The notes under the pieces are model-generated. The model was not told the origin of the DNA, made no database searches, and saw nothing but the letters and a program-made list of their open reading frames with translations. A stretch of 56,019 nt of DNA from Thermoleophilia bacterium (GTDB lineage: Bacteria > Actinomycetota > Thermoleophilia > Miltoncostaeales > Miltoncostaeaceae), in NCBI GenBank assembly GCA_020848615.1, contig JADLHW010000074.1, positions 1 to 56,019 of the forward strand, read 5' to 3'. A program made the position numbers and the translations under genes. Shown piece after piece: positions 27,509 to 34,804 of this stretch; the first letter of the stretch is position 1, and every line of letters starts with the position of its first letter.

Positions 27509-28894
27509 ATGACGCACCGCACCCGCATCGCCCTCGCCGCGTCCACCGCGGTCCTCGCCACCGCCGGCGCCGCCTCGGCCGCACCCGGCATCCCCCTGCA
27601 GAAGGACGGCCCGTCGTACGCGACCGGCACCTCCGTCACGATGGCCTGGAACGCCGCGACGTTCACGCCCCTGTCGAAGAGCCGCGAGTACGTCTACGAG
27701 GTCGTCGACATGACCGACGGCGGGGCCGTGGACGTGGAGAACAACCTCCCGGCGACGACGCTGTTCGTCCAGGTTCCCGGCCGCGAGAACGGCCACCGGT
27801 ACCGCCTCAGCGTGTACGCCCGCGAACAGCCGTGCGCGGCGGCACTCGCCGGCCCACCCCCGGTGTGCATCGCGTACGGCCCGTCGACCCGGGGCACCGC
27901 CCACCTCCAGTACGTCCGGATGGATGCCACCGGTCCGCAGGGCTCGGTCCAGATCGACGGCGGGGCGCAGTACGCCCGATCGCGAGACGTGATCCTCGGT
28001 CTCACGGCGACGGACCCGCCGTCGGCGGGCCAGCCGTCCAGCGGCGTCGACAACGTGCAGATCAGTCAGGACGCCACATTCGTGTGCGAGCTCTTCGGAG
28101 ACAGGTCCGATTGCCCGGTGCCGATGGCCGCCAGCCGCGCCTACGTCCTCGACGAGGGGCCTGACGGCCAGCGAACCGTCCGCGTGAAGTACCGGGACAA
28201 GGCGTCCCCGTTCAGCCCGGGCGCGCCCGTGTTCACCGATACCGACGGGAACGCCTCCGGCACGTACACGGACACGATCGTCCTGGACCGCTCCCAGCCG
28301 ACCCCCGTGGTCACCATGGGCGTGCCGTCGGCCGACGCCGGCGTCCCGGTCGCCTTCTCCGCGGCGAGCTCCACCGACGCCACCAGCGGCGTGGACCCCA
28401 CCTCGGCGGTGTGGGACTTCGGGGACGGCACCGCGCCGGTGAACGCCCTGCAGCTCAACAAGAGCTTCGCGAACCCGGGCACCCACGCCGGCAGCCTCAC
28501 CGTCAGGGACAGGGCCGGCAACACCAACACCCAGGCGTTCTCGTTCACCGTCACCGGGGCGCCCGCCCCGGGCGGCGGCGGGGTCAGCATCACCAACCCG
28601 GGCACCGGCACGGCCGCCCTCACCGACCCGATCCGCGGGGCGAAGCGCCTCAACCGCGCCGTGCAGGGCAAGAAGCTGCGCATCCGCGTCCGCCTGGCGA
28701 ACCGTATCCAGGTGCGGGTGAGCATCCTGCGCATCGCCGCCTCCGGCCGCGCCGTCGTGCGCCGCCAGGTGCGCACCGCGGGCCCCGGGTTCGCGGTGTT
28801 CACCTTCACCGCCCCCAAGGCCGGCCGCCACGTGGTCCGCATCAAGGCCGGCGCCGACACCCTCAGCTTCCCCATGGGCATCGCGCGGCGATGA
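27509..28894 (+). CDS. Secreted Ig-like/PKD protein, tandem paralog 3
   Basis: A 461-residue exported protein. It has a signal peptide (1-23, ends AGAASA), a GHRYRLSVYAREQ beta domain, an Ig-like domain beginning with GPQGSVQIDGG and containing two cysteines, a PKD domain (AVWDFGDGTAPVNAL) and the shared basic C-terminal domain. AGGAG sits 5-6 bases before the ATG. The 3' half matches paralog 1 almost base for base. As in the sisters, a dozen residues at the very start (MTHRTRIAL) are conserved in the DNA as well, suggesting the whole gene was duplicated and the N-terminal exposed domains then drifted or were selected to differ. Confidence 0.82.
   Translation: MTHRTRIALAASTAVLATAGAASAAPGIPLQKDGPSYATGTSVTMAWNAATFTPLSKSREYVYEVVDMTDGGAVDVENNLPATTLFVQVPGRENGHRYRLSVYAREQPCAAALAGPPPVCIAYGPSTRGTAHLQYVRMDATGPQGSVQIDGGAQYARSRDVILGLTATDPPSAGQPSSGVDNVQISQDATFVCELFGDRSDCPVPMAASRAYVLDEGPDGQRTVRVKYRDKASPFSPGAPVFTDTDGNASGTYTDTIVLDRSQPTPVVTMGVPSADAGVPVAFSAASSTDATSGVDPTSAVWDFGDGTAPVNALQLNKSFANPGTHAGSLTVRDRAGNTNTQAFSFTVTGAPAPGGGGVSITNPGTGTAALTDPIRGAKRLNRAVQGKKLRIRVRLANRIQVRVSILRIAASGRAVVRRQVRTAGPGFAVFTFTAPKAGRHVVRIKAGADTLSFPMGIARR
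28271..28894 (+). repeat. Long direct repeat, copy 3
   Basis: A 624-base repeat nearly identical to 25346-25969. Most differences are clustered in the first 100 bases (for example GVPSAD instead of GIPTAD); the rest has only a handful of changes. Confidence 0.9.
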
Positions 28895-29368
28895 GCTGCG
28901 GCCCCCTCACCGGGCGGCTCGCTCGCGGGGGACGCCGGTTCTGGCCGGTGTCCCGGCCGCGTCCCCCGCTCCACCACACGGCCTCGGTCTACGACGCCCT
29001 CGCGCGGCGGGCCGGCCCGGACCCCGGGAGGGACGCCATGCCCCGCATGCGCCGCATCCCTCCCGGGTGACCGGGCCCGTCCGCATCGCCGTGGGCGCCT
29101 CCGGACGCGCCCCCGTTTCCCGCATGCCACCCGACCGCGAAGGGCCAGCCGCAATGACCCGCCACGACATCAACGCCCCCCTGTGTCTCACCGACGCCAA
29201 CCGCCGCCGACGCCCCCGTGTGTCCCGGGCGACCGGGCCCGCGGACCGCCCGGTGCCCTCGACGCACATCGCCGGACGGTGAACGGACCGCTCGACAGGG
29301 ACGGCTCCACCGACGGCGGCGCCGGCGCACGCCGGCGCCGCCACACCCGTGCCCGAACCACCCCGCCC
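28895..29368 (+). other. Hairpin-rich gap upstream of the sigma gene
   Basis: No convincing gene lies in these 474 bases. Four inverted repeats with perfect stems do: GCGGGGGACGC/GCGTCCCCCGC (28925-28969), CCCGGGAGGGA/TCCCTCCCGGG (29023-29067), ACCGGGC/GCCCGGT (29232-29254) and GGCGGCGCCGGC/GCCGGCGCCGCC with a GCAC loop (29315-29342). The last is a likely terminator. A 42-codon frame at 29154-29282 (MTRHDINAPL...) with a weak AAGGG site begins like the paralogs and may be the start of a decayed fourth copy. A 10-codon frame (MPRMRRIPPG) lies inside the second hairpin. The region may be a structured RNA or a remnant. Confidence 0.5.
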
Positions 29369-29539
29369 ATGGATCTGCGCGAACGGATGCTGGCCGATTG
29401 GTCAGCCCTGGGGCTGCGAAGACTGACCGCCTACCTGGCGCGTCACGCGGCCTTCGAGGATTATCTTCGCGCCACACATCGGAAAGGCCCGGACCAGTGC
29501 CCACAAGCACCCGCCCAGACGGACCGCTCGGCCCGATGA
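29369..29539 (+). CDS. Possible small protein coupled to the sigma gene
   Basis: A 56-codon frame: MDLRERMLADWSALGLRR, then LTAYLARHAAFEDYLRATH and a polar tail. The first 40 residues would form amphipathic helices. Its TGA overlaps the ATG of the sigma factor by 4 bases (ATGA), like many true gene pairs in this window. No good ribosome binding site precedes its ATG, and the DNA is less GC-biased than neighbouring genes. It could be a leader peptide, a small regulator or chance. Confidence 0.4.
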   Translation: MDLRERMLADWSALGLRRLTAYLARHAAFEDYLRATHRKGPDQCPQAPAQTDRSAR

Positions 29540-30534
29540 CCGACGAGCAGCTCTCCCGCCTCGCGACCAACGGCGACCAGGAGGCGTTCCTGGAGCTGTT
29601 CACCCGGCACGAGCACGGCCTGCTCAACTTCTGCCACCGGCTCACGGGGAACCGGGAGGACGCCGCCGACCTGGTGCAGGAGAGCTTCCTGCGCGTCTTC
29701 GCCCGCCTCCCCGCCCTGGAGGGCCGGGACGTGAACCTGGCGGCGTACCTTCGCCGCACCGCCCGGAACCTCGCGTACGACGCGGCGTCCGGCCGGGTCG
29801 GCGAGGTGATGGTGGACGACATGGAGGTCGTCGCCGGCGCGGACGACGCGCTGGAGGCCGACCCGGAGCGGGCGATGCTCCTGGGCGACCAGCAGGCCGC
29901 GGTGCAGCGGGCCAACGCCGCGCTGCCGGAGCGCCACCGCCTCGCCCTCGCGCTGCGCGAGCTCGAGGACATGGACTACGCGCAGATCGGCGAGGTCCTG
30001 GAGGTCACCCCGGATGCCGTCGGCCAGATCCTGGTGCGCGCCCGGCTGGGACTGCGGCGGCAGCTGCGCCTGGCCTCGGTCGACGAGGAGCGCATGGCGC
30101 CCGCGTGCCGTGCCCGCCTGGGCGAGGTGGGCGCGCTCATCGACGGCCAGCTCGACCACGACCGCGCCCACGTCCTGCGGCAGCACCTGGCGGCATGTGC
30201 CACGTGCGCCCAGGTCCGGGCGGCGTTCGAGGACGCCCGCATCCGCTACCGGGCCTGGCTGCCCATCCCCCTCATCATGGGGCTCGGCCTGTCCACCCTG
30301 CGCACCGCGCGGGACCGCGGCCTGCTGGAGCAGTTCACCGACTCCATCTCATGGGGTGACGACGGCGGGGCCGGCGGCCAGCTGGGCGGCGCCGGCCAGG
30401 AGGTCACCGGTGGCGCCGGCATGGGCGGCGCGGCGGGCGGCGGCGGCCGGGTGATGTCGCAGGCGGCCGCCGGCGGCGGCGGCGCGGCGGGCATCGCCGG
30501 TGCGGCGGCCGACTCCCTGTGGGGCTCGTGGTAG
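29536..30534 (+). CDS. ECF sigma factor fused to a zinc anti-sigma-like domain
   Basis: A 332-residue protein. Residues 8-85 form sigma region 2 (LTGNREDAADLVQESFLRVF) and 130-180 region 4 (LPERHRLALALRELEDMDYAQIG, then helix-turn-helix VTPDAVGQILVRAR). It then continues into a ZAS-like zinc-binding segment: Cys191, His217-x3-Cys221-x2-Cys224 in CRARLGEVGALIDGQLD and QHLAACATC. A short hydrophobic stretch (241-255, WLPIPLIMGLGLSTL) and a Gly-rich tail of about 60 residues follow. Anti-sigma domains are usually separate proteins, so this is a self-contained sigma/anti-sigma fusion. ATG 29536 overlaps the small upstream frame; GTG 29497 with GGAAAGG upstream would add 13 residues. A Pro-rich membrane protein follows 12 bases later. 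Confidence 0.88.
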   Translation: MTDEQLSRLATNGDQEAFLELFTRHEHGLLNFCHRLTGNREDAADLVQESFLRVFARLPALEGRDVNLAAYLRRTARNLAYDAASGRVGEVMVDDMEVVAGADDALEADPERAMLLGDQQAAVQRANAALPERHRLALALRELEDMDYAQIGEVLEVTPDAVGQILVRARLGLRRQLRLASVDEERMAPACRARLGEVGALIDGQLDHDRAHVLRQHLAACATCAQVRAAFEDARIRYRAWLPIPLIMGLGLSTLRTARDRGLLEQFTDSISWGDDGGAGGQLGGAGQEVTGGAGMGGAAGGGGRVMSQAAAGGGGAAGIAGAAADSLWGSW

Positions 30535-30546
30535 CGGCGCCGCAGG

Positions 30547-31257
30547 GTGATCTCCGCCCTCGGCGGCGCCATCGTGCTGCTGGCCGTCGCGGGCGGCTCC
30601 GCCCTGTTCGCGATCCGCGGCGACGAGCCCTCCCGGGACATCGTCACCCTGGCGTCCGGGGACGTCACCGCGGACGTCGCCCAGGCGATCCCGCTGGCCG
30701 CCGCACAGGAGCTGCCCAAGCCGCCGCTGCCCGGCGCGCCGGCGCCGGACACCGCCCCGGGCGGCACGGATCCGTCGGCACCCGCGGCCCCGGACGACCC
30801 TGCGGCGTCACCCGCCGCCGCGACGACGCCCGCGACCCCCGCCGCCAGGCGCCGCGCCCCGCGGGTCCGCACCGTCGCGCCCGCCGGATCGACGCCCCAG
30901 GTCACCGTCGCCGCGACCCCCGAGACACCGCAGCAGCCCACGCCGGCGGCGGCCCCGGAGACCACCACCTCGGCGCCGCCGGTCACGACCTCGGCGCCGC
31001 CGGTCACCACCGTCCGGCAACCGCCGCCGGTCACCACCGTCCGGCAACCGCCCCCCGTCACGACCGTCCGGCAACCGCCGCCGGTCACGACGACCCGCGA
31101 GCCCCCGCCGGTCACCACCGAGCGGACGCCCAACGACCCGCCGCCGGTCACCACCGTGCGGGTCCCCACGATCCGCACGATCATCCAGGTCCCCCCGGTC
31201 ACCACGATCCGGATCCCCACCATCCGGATCCCGCCACCGAACCCTCCGCCCTCCTGA
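30547..31257 (+). CDS. Membrane-anchored Pro/Thr-repeat protein
   Basis: A 236-residue protein with an N-terminal membrane helix (about 2-23, ISALGGAIVLLAVAGGSAL). A long extracytoplasmic tail rich in Pro, Ala, Thr and Val follows. The tail contains PPPVTTVRQ three times in a row and further PPVTT units to the end (PTIRIPPPNPPPS). There is no enzymatic domain. Such tails span or bind the cell wall. It starts (GTG) 12 bases after the ECF sigma gene, so it is in the same transcript and may be its membrane partner or target. It ends inside a 30-base palindrome shared with the convergent cysE stop. Confidence 0.72.
   Translation: MISALGGAIVLLAVAGGSALFAIRGDEPSRDIVTLASGDVTADVAQAIPLAAAQELPKPPLPGAPAPDTAPGGTDPSAPAAPDDPAASPAAATTPATPAARRRAPRVRTVAPAGSTPQVTVAATPETPQQPTPAAAPETTTSAPPVTTSAPPVTTVRQPPPVTTVRQPPPVTTVRQPPPVTTTREPPPVTTERTPNDPPPVTTVRVPTIRTIIQVPPVTTIRIPTIRIPPPNPPPS
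31000..31080 (+). repeat. Three 27-base tandem repeats in a coding region
   Basis: Three consecutive 27-base units, each encoding PPVTTVRQP in rotation, differ by only a few third-position changes. They lie inside the Pro/Thr-rich tail and probably expand or contract by slippage. Confidence 0.9.
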
Positions 31258-31278
31258 GCCGGTTCCGGCTCAGGAGGG
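31249..31278. terminator. Symmetric terminator covering two stop codons
   Basis: CCCTCCTGAGCCGG and CCGGCTCAGGAGGG form a 14-base-pair perfect stem around TT. The left arm contains the TGA of the Pro-rich gene (31255-31257) and the right arm holds the TGA of cysE read on the other strand (31270-31272). It can serve as terminator in both directions. Confidence 0.75.
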
Positions 31279-32061
31279 GGCGTCGCCCCCGGAGCCGAGG
31301 ATCCGTGTGATCTGGTCCCGCACGGAGGGCATGCAGTCGCCGTTGCGGTCGGGGCGCGGCGGCGGCTCGCGGCCCTCGCGCAGCGCGAGGATCTCCTCCT
31401 CCAGCTCCCCGATGCGGCCCACCAGGCACTCCAGGGCCTCCGCGACCGGGTCGGGCAGGTGCGTGTGCTCGAGCGGCGGGTCCGGGACCCGCTGCCCGTC
31501 GACGATCACGGGGCGGCCCGGGTTGCCGACCACGGTGGACCGCGCCGGCACGTCGCGGATGACGATGGACCCGGCGCCGATCTTCGCGTCGTCGCCCACC
31601 AGCAGCGGCCCCAGCACCTGGGCGTCGGTCCCCACGATCACCCGGTCGCCGATGGTGGGGTGCCGCTTGCCGCCGTGGGCGCCGGTGCCGCCGAGGGTCA
31701 CCCCCTGGTAGACGGTCACGTCCTCACCGATCTCGGTGGTCTCGCCGATCACGACGCCCATGCCGTGGTCGATGAAGAACCCCGGGCCGATCTGGGCGCC
31801 CGGGTGGATCTCGATGCCCGTGAGGAAGCGGGAGACCTGGGACACCAGCCGGGACGGGAAGCGCAGGCCGCGGCGGTAGAGCCGGTGCGCCACGCGATGC
31901 ATCCACACGGCGTGCAGGCCCTGGTACAGCAGCACCTCGGCGGTGGACGTGGCCGCCGGGTCGCGGTCCTTCACGGCCTGGATGTCGCGCCGCACGATGC
32001 GCAGCGCGCGCTGCAGGCCGCCGCCGGTGGCGGCCGGGAGGGGATGCCGGTTCGCTGGCAC
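31270..32061 (-). CDS. cysE: Serine O-acetyltransferase CysE
   Basis: A 263-residue enzyme that makes O-acetylserine from serine and acetyl-CoA, the first step of cysteine synthesis. A helical N-terminal domain (DPAATSTAEVLLYQGLHAVW) is followed by the left-handed beta-helix of hexapeptide repeats with IEIHPGAQIGPGFFIDHGMG, VVIGETTEIG, GGKRHPTIGD and VIRDVPARSTVVGNPGRPV. The tail after about 210 is a coiled-coil-like extension (RIGELEEEILALREG), ending GDAPS, not in the usual C-terminal Ile that docks into cysteine synthase. GTG 32061 is the most likely start. It is divergent from a GNAT gene and near cysK. Confidence 0.93.
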   Translation of the reverse strand: MPANRHPLPAATGGGLQRALRIVRRDIQAVKDRDPAATSTAEVLLYQGLHAVWMHRVAHRLYRRGLRFPSRLVSQVSRFLTGIEIHPGAQIGPGFFIDHGMGVVIGETTEIGEDVTVYQGVTLGGTGAHGGKRHPTIGDRVIVGTDAQVLGPLLVGDDAKIGAGSIVIRDVPARSTVVGNPGRPVIVDGQRVPDPPLEHTHLPDPVAEALECLVGRIGELEEEILALREGREPPPRPDRNGDCMPSVRDQITRILGSGGDAPS

Positions 32062-32072
32062 GCGGGCCAGTA

Positions 32073-32078
32073 TAGGCT
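32073..32078 (+). promoter_or_regulatory. -10 box of a probably leaderless gene
   Basis: TAGGCT ends 7 bases before the ATG of the GNAT gene at 32086, with no ribosome binding site between. It lies just outside the start of divergent cysE. Confidence 0.6.
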
Positions 32079-32085
32079 GGACCCC

Positions 32086-32781
32086 ATGGGTACGCCGCAC
32101 ACCGGACCGTCCGTCACCGCCGACGGGGCCGGCTGCCGGCTCCGCCCGTCGCCCACCGCGTACGCGGTGCGCCTCGAGGGCCTGCGCGCCCGTGACGGCG
32201 CCGCGCTCGACGCCCTGCTCAAGCAGCTCCCGGAGCCGCCGTGGGACGCGGAGGTCGCGGTGGACGACGCCCTGGTGGGGCTCCTCGGGCAGCGCGGCTT
32301 CGAGGTGTACGCCAAGGGCGCGGTGATGGCCCGGCCCGTCGACGGCGTCCCCAAGGGCCACGCCGTGGGCATCGAGTTCGTGCCGTACCGCAACGACTGG
32401 GCCGAGGCGTTCACCCTCGCCGAGACCGCCGCGATGGAGGGCGTCGCGGCGTTCCGCGAGCTCGGCAGCCCGTCCGGGTACGAGTGGGGCGAGGGCCAGG
32501 GCGCGTTCTGGATCGCGCGGGACGCCAAGGGCCGGCTGCTGGGCTTCGCGCACGCCGACCTGCCGGACGGGTGGATCGACTGGCTCGGGGTGGTGCCGGA
32601 TGCCCGCCGGCAGGGCATCGGCCGCGGGCTGATCGCCGCCGTCGCCCGTCAGGTCGGTGAGGCCAGCGGTACCCACCTGGTGGCCTTCGCCGAGGACGGC
32701 ACGGCGGCCGCCGCGTTCCTGGGCCGCCTCGGGTTCACCGAGCGCGGCAGGCGGGCGCTGCTCATCCGGCGCGCCGCCTGA
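32086..32781 (+). CDS. GNAT-family N-acetyltransferase
   Basis: A 231-residue acetyltransferase. The N-terminal half (about 1-95) is a degenerate partner region, with PSPTAYAVRLEGLRARDGAALD. The C-terminal half (about 100-225) is a clear GNAT domain with the acetyl-CoA pyrophosphate loop DARRQGIGRGLIAAVARQ and the final strand pattern AAAFLGRLGFTERGRRALL. The substrate is unknown. Position beside cysE/cysK does not define it. The ATG is probably leaderless. A hairpin at 32787 closes the gene. Confidence 0.85.
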   Translation: MGTPHTGPSVTADGAGCRLRPSPTAYAVRLEGLRARDGAALDALLKQLPEPPWDAEVAVDDALVGLLGQRGFEVYAKGAVMARPVDGVPKGHAVGIEFVPYRNDWAEAFTLAETAAMEGVAAFRELGSPSGYEWGEGQGAFWIARDAKGRLLGFAHADLPDGWIDWLGVVPDARRQGIGRGLIAAVARQVGEASGTHLVAFAEDGTAAAAFLGRLGFTERGRRALLIRRAA

Positions 32782-32786
32782 CGGGC

Positions 32787-32804
32787 CGCGGGCCGGGGCC
32801 CGCG
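32787..32804. terminator. Hairpin between convergent GNAT and cysK genes
   Basis: CGCGGGCC-GG-GGCCCGCG is an 8-base-pair perfect stem located between the two convergent stops. It has a very short loop and no U-tract. Confidence 0.45.
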
Positions 32805-32818
32805 ACCCGCGGAGCGGA

Positions 32819-33769
32819 TCAGGCGTCGGCGAACAGGGGCGTGGTGAGGTAGCGCTCGCCCGTGTCGCACAGGAACGTCACGATCGTCTTGCCGGCGTTC
32901 TCGGGCCGGCGGGCCAGCTGCACGGCGGCCCACACGTTCGCCCCGGCGCTGATGCCCACCAGGATCCCCTCCCTCTGGGCCAGCTGGCGGGACGTCGCGA
33001 ACGCGTCATCGGCGGTGCAGGTGATCACCTCGTCGTAGACGGCGGTGTTCAGGACGCCCGGCACGAAGCCCGCGCCGATCCCCTGGATCTTGTGGGGCCC
33101 GGGCTGGCCGCCGGACAGCACGGGCGAGTCCACCGGTTCCACCGCCACCGCCCGGAAGCCGGGGCGGCGTTCCTTCAGGACCTCGCCGACCCCCGTGATG
33201 CTGCCGCCGGTGCCGACGCCCGACACGAGGATGTCCACCTCGCCGCCGGTGTCCTCCCAGATCTCCTCCGCGGTCGCGCGGCGGTGGATCTCGGGGTTCG
33301 CGGGGTTCTTGAACTGCTGCGGGACGAAGCTGTCGGGCGTGGCCGCGGCGATCTCCTCCGCCTTGGCGATGGCCCCCCGCATCCCCTCCGGGCCCGGGGT
33401 GAGCACCAGCTCCGCGCCGTACGCGCGCAGCAGCGCCCGCCGCTCCATGCTCATGGTCTCCGGCATGGTGAGGATGAGCCGGTAGCCCTTCGCGGCCGAG
33501 ACGAACGCCAGGGCGATGCCGGTGTTGCCGGAGGTGGGCTCCACGATCACCGAGCGGCCCGGGGTGAGGTGGCCCTCCCGCTCCGCCGTCTCGATCATCG
33601 CCAGGCCGATGCGGTCCTTCACGCTGCCGGCCGGGTTGAACGACTCGAGCTTGCCGAGGATGGTGGCCCCCGTGTCGTCACCGATCCGCAGGCGCACCAG
33701 CGGGGTGTGCCCCACCAGGTCGATGATGGAGTCGGCGATGCCGCCCCGATTGCCAGTGGCCGTGCTCAT
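32819..33769 (-). CDS. cysK: Cysteine synthase CysK
   Basis: A 316-residue PLP enzyme that combines O-acetylserine with sulfide to give cysteine. The PLP lysine is Lys51 in [11 protein letters not shown]. Also visible are the substrate loop [11 protein letters not shown], the phosphate-binding loop [14 protein letters not shown], and [13 protein letters not shown] and [12 protein letters not shown] near the C-terminus. The ATG overlaps the stop of the upstream PfkB kinase gene by 4 bases (ATGA). It lies downstream of an Rrf2 regulator, suggesting sulfur-responsive control as with CymR/CysK, though this is inference. Confidence 0.96.
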   Translation of the reverse strand: MSTATGNRGGIADSIIDLVGHTPLVRLRIGDDTGATILGKLESFNPAGSVKDRIGLAMIETAEREGHLTPGRSVIVEPTSGNTGIALAFVSAAKGYRLILTMPETMSMERRALLRAYGAELVLTPGPEGMRGAIAKAEEIAAATPDSFVPQQFKNPANPEIHRRATAEEIWEDTGGEVDILVSGVGTGGSITGVGEVLKERRPGFRAVAVEPVDSPVLSGGQPGPHKIQGIGAGFVPGVLNTAVYDEVITCTADDAFATSRQLAQREGILVGISAGANVWAAVQLARRPENAGKTIVTFLCDTGERYLTTPLFADA

Positions 33770-34791
33770 GTACCGACCTCCTCGCCGATCGCCAACCGGA
33801 CCACCTCGGTGAGGTCCGCCTCGGGGCGGGCGCCGATGTGGCTGATGATCTCCGCCGCGGCGGCCGCGCCGGCCAGCGCGCACCGCTCCGCGTCCCATCC
33901 CTGCGTGAGCCCGTACAGGAACGCGGCGGCGTACAGGTCGCCGGCGCCCGTGGTGTCCAGCACCTGCTCCGCGTGCACGGCCGGCACCTCGAACACCCCC
34001 TGCGGGGTGACGACCAGGGACCCCTGGTCCGACCGCGTGACCGCCGCGATCCGGCCGATCGCCTGGAGCCGGGCGACGGCCTCCCACACGTCCTCGACCT
34101 CGAACAGGGACATCGCCTCGTGCTCGTTGGCGAACAGGATGTCCACGGCGTTCTCCACCAGGTCGCGGAACTCGGCGCGGTGCCGTTCCACGCAGAACGG
34201 GTCGGAGAGGGTGAGGGCCACCAGCCGGCCGGCGCCGTGCGCCGCGTCGATGGCGACGCGCAGCGCCTGCTTCGCCCGCGGCGGGTCCCAGATGTACCCC
34301 TCCAGGTAGGTGATCCAGGTCTGGGCCACCAGATCGGTGTCGATGTCCTCGGGGCCCAGCTCGACGCATGCCCCCAGGTGGGTCGCCATGGTGCGGTGCG
34401 CGTCGCGGGTGACCATCACGAAGCACCGGGCGGTCGCGGCGCCCCGCGTGGAGGGCGGCGTCTCGAAGTGCACGCCCACGGCGTGGATGTCGTGCCGGAA
34501 GATCGTGCCGAGCTGGTCGTCGCGGACCTTCCCGATGTACGCGACCCGGGCACCCAGCGCGCCGGCGGCGGCGACGGTGTTCGCGACGGAACCGCCCGAC
34601 ACCTCCTTGGCGGCGCCCATGTCGTCGTACAGCTCCTCGGCCTTGGCGAGGTCGATGAGGGTCATGGTCCCCTTGTTCAGCCCGTGGGCGTCCAGGAACT
34701 CCTCCTCGGCGTGTGCCAGCACGTCGACGATCGCGTTGCCGATGCCCAGCAGGTCGAACCGGACGTCGTCGGGGCGGGTGATGAGGCTCAT
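33766..34791 (-). CDS. PfkB-family kinase, probable adenosine kinase
   Basis: A 341-residue ribokinase-type sugar or nucleoside kinase. The N-terminal motif [22 protein letters not shown] and the C-terminal [16 protein letters not shown] (catalytic Asp285) are the two PfkB signatures. The sequence start ([22 protein letters not shown]) and overall style match bacterial adenosine kinase, which would recycle adenosine to AMP; fructokinase or ribokinase are less likely. It is coupled to cysK by ATGA overlap and follows an Rrf2 gene by 13 bases. Adenosine kinase next to sulfur genes could serve recycling after methyl-transfer, which also needs the phosphorylase at 38507. Confidence 0.88.
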   Translation of the reverse strand: MSLITRPDDVRFDLLGIGNAIVDVLAHAEEEFLDAHGLNKGTMTLIDLAKAEELYDDMGAAKEVSGGSVANTVAAAGALGARVAYIGKVRDDQLGTIFRHDIHAVGVHFETPPSTRGAATARCFVMVTRDAHRTMATHLGACVELGPEDIDTDLVAQTWITYLEGYIWDPPRAKQALRVAIDAAHGAGRLVALTLSDPFCVERHRAEFRDLVENAVDILFANEHEAMSLFEVEDVWEAVARLQAIGRIAAVTRSDQGSLVVTPQGVFEVPAVHAEQVLDTTGAGDLYAAAFLYGLTQGWDAERCALAGAAAAAEIISHIGARPEADLTEVVRLAIGEEVGT

Positions 34792-34804
34792 GCGGCTCCG
34801 GGAG

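Noticed and set aside
25346-28894. Long direct repeats as a mobile element or composite transposon
   Set aside because: The repeats are in-frame 3' parts of paralogous genes, with no transposase, terminal inverted repeats or target duplications.
29154-29282. A 42-codon frame with a weak ribosome binding site
   Set aside because: Arg/Pro-rich low-complexity product with no conservation clue; kept only as a possible remnant of a fourth paralog, not as a gene.
31000-31080. Tandem 27-base repeats as a possible CRISPR array
   Set aside because: Units are directly adjacent with no spacers, are in frame and encode a Pro/Thr-rich peptide.
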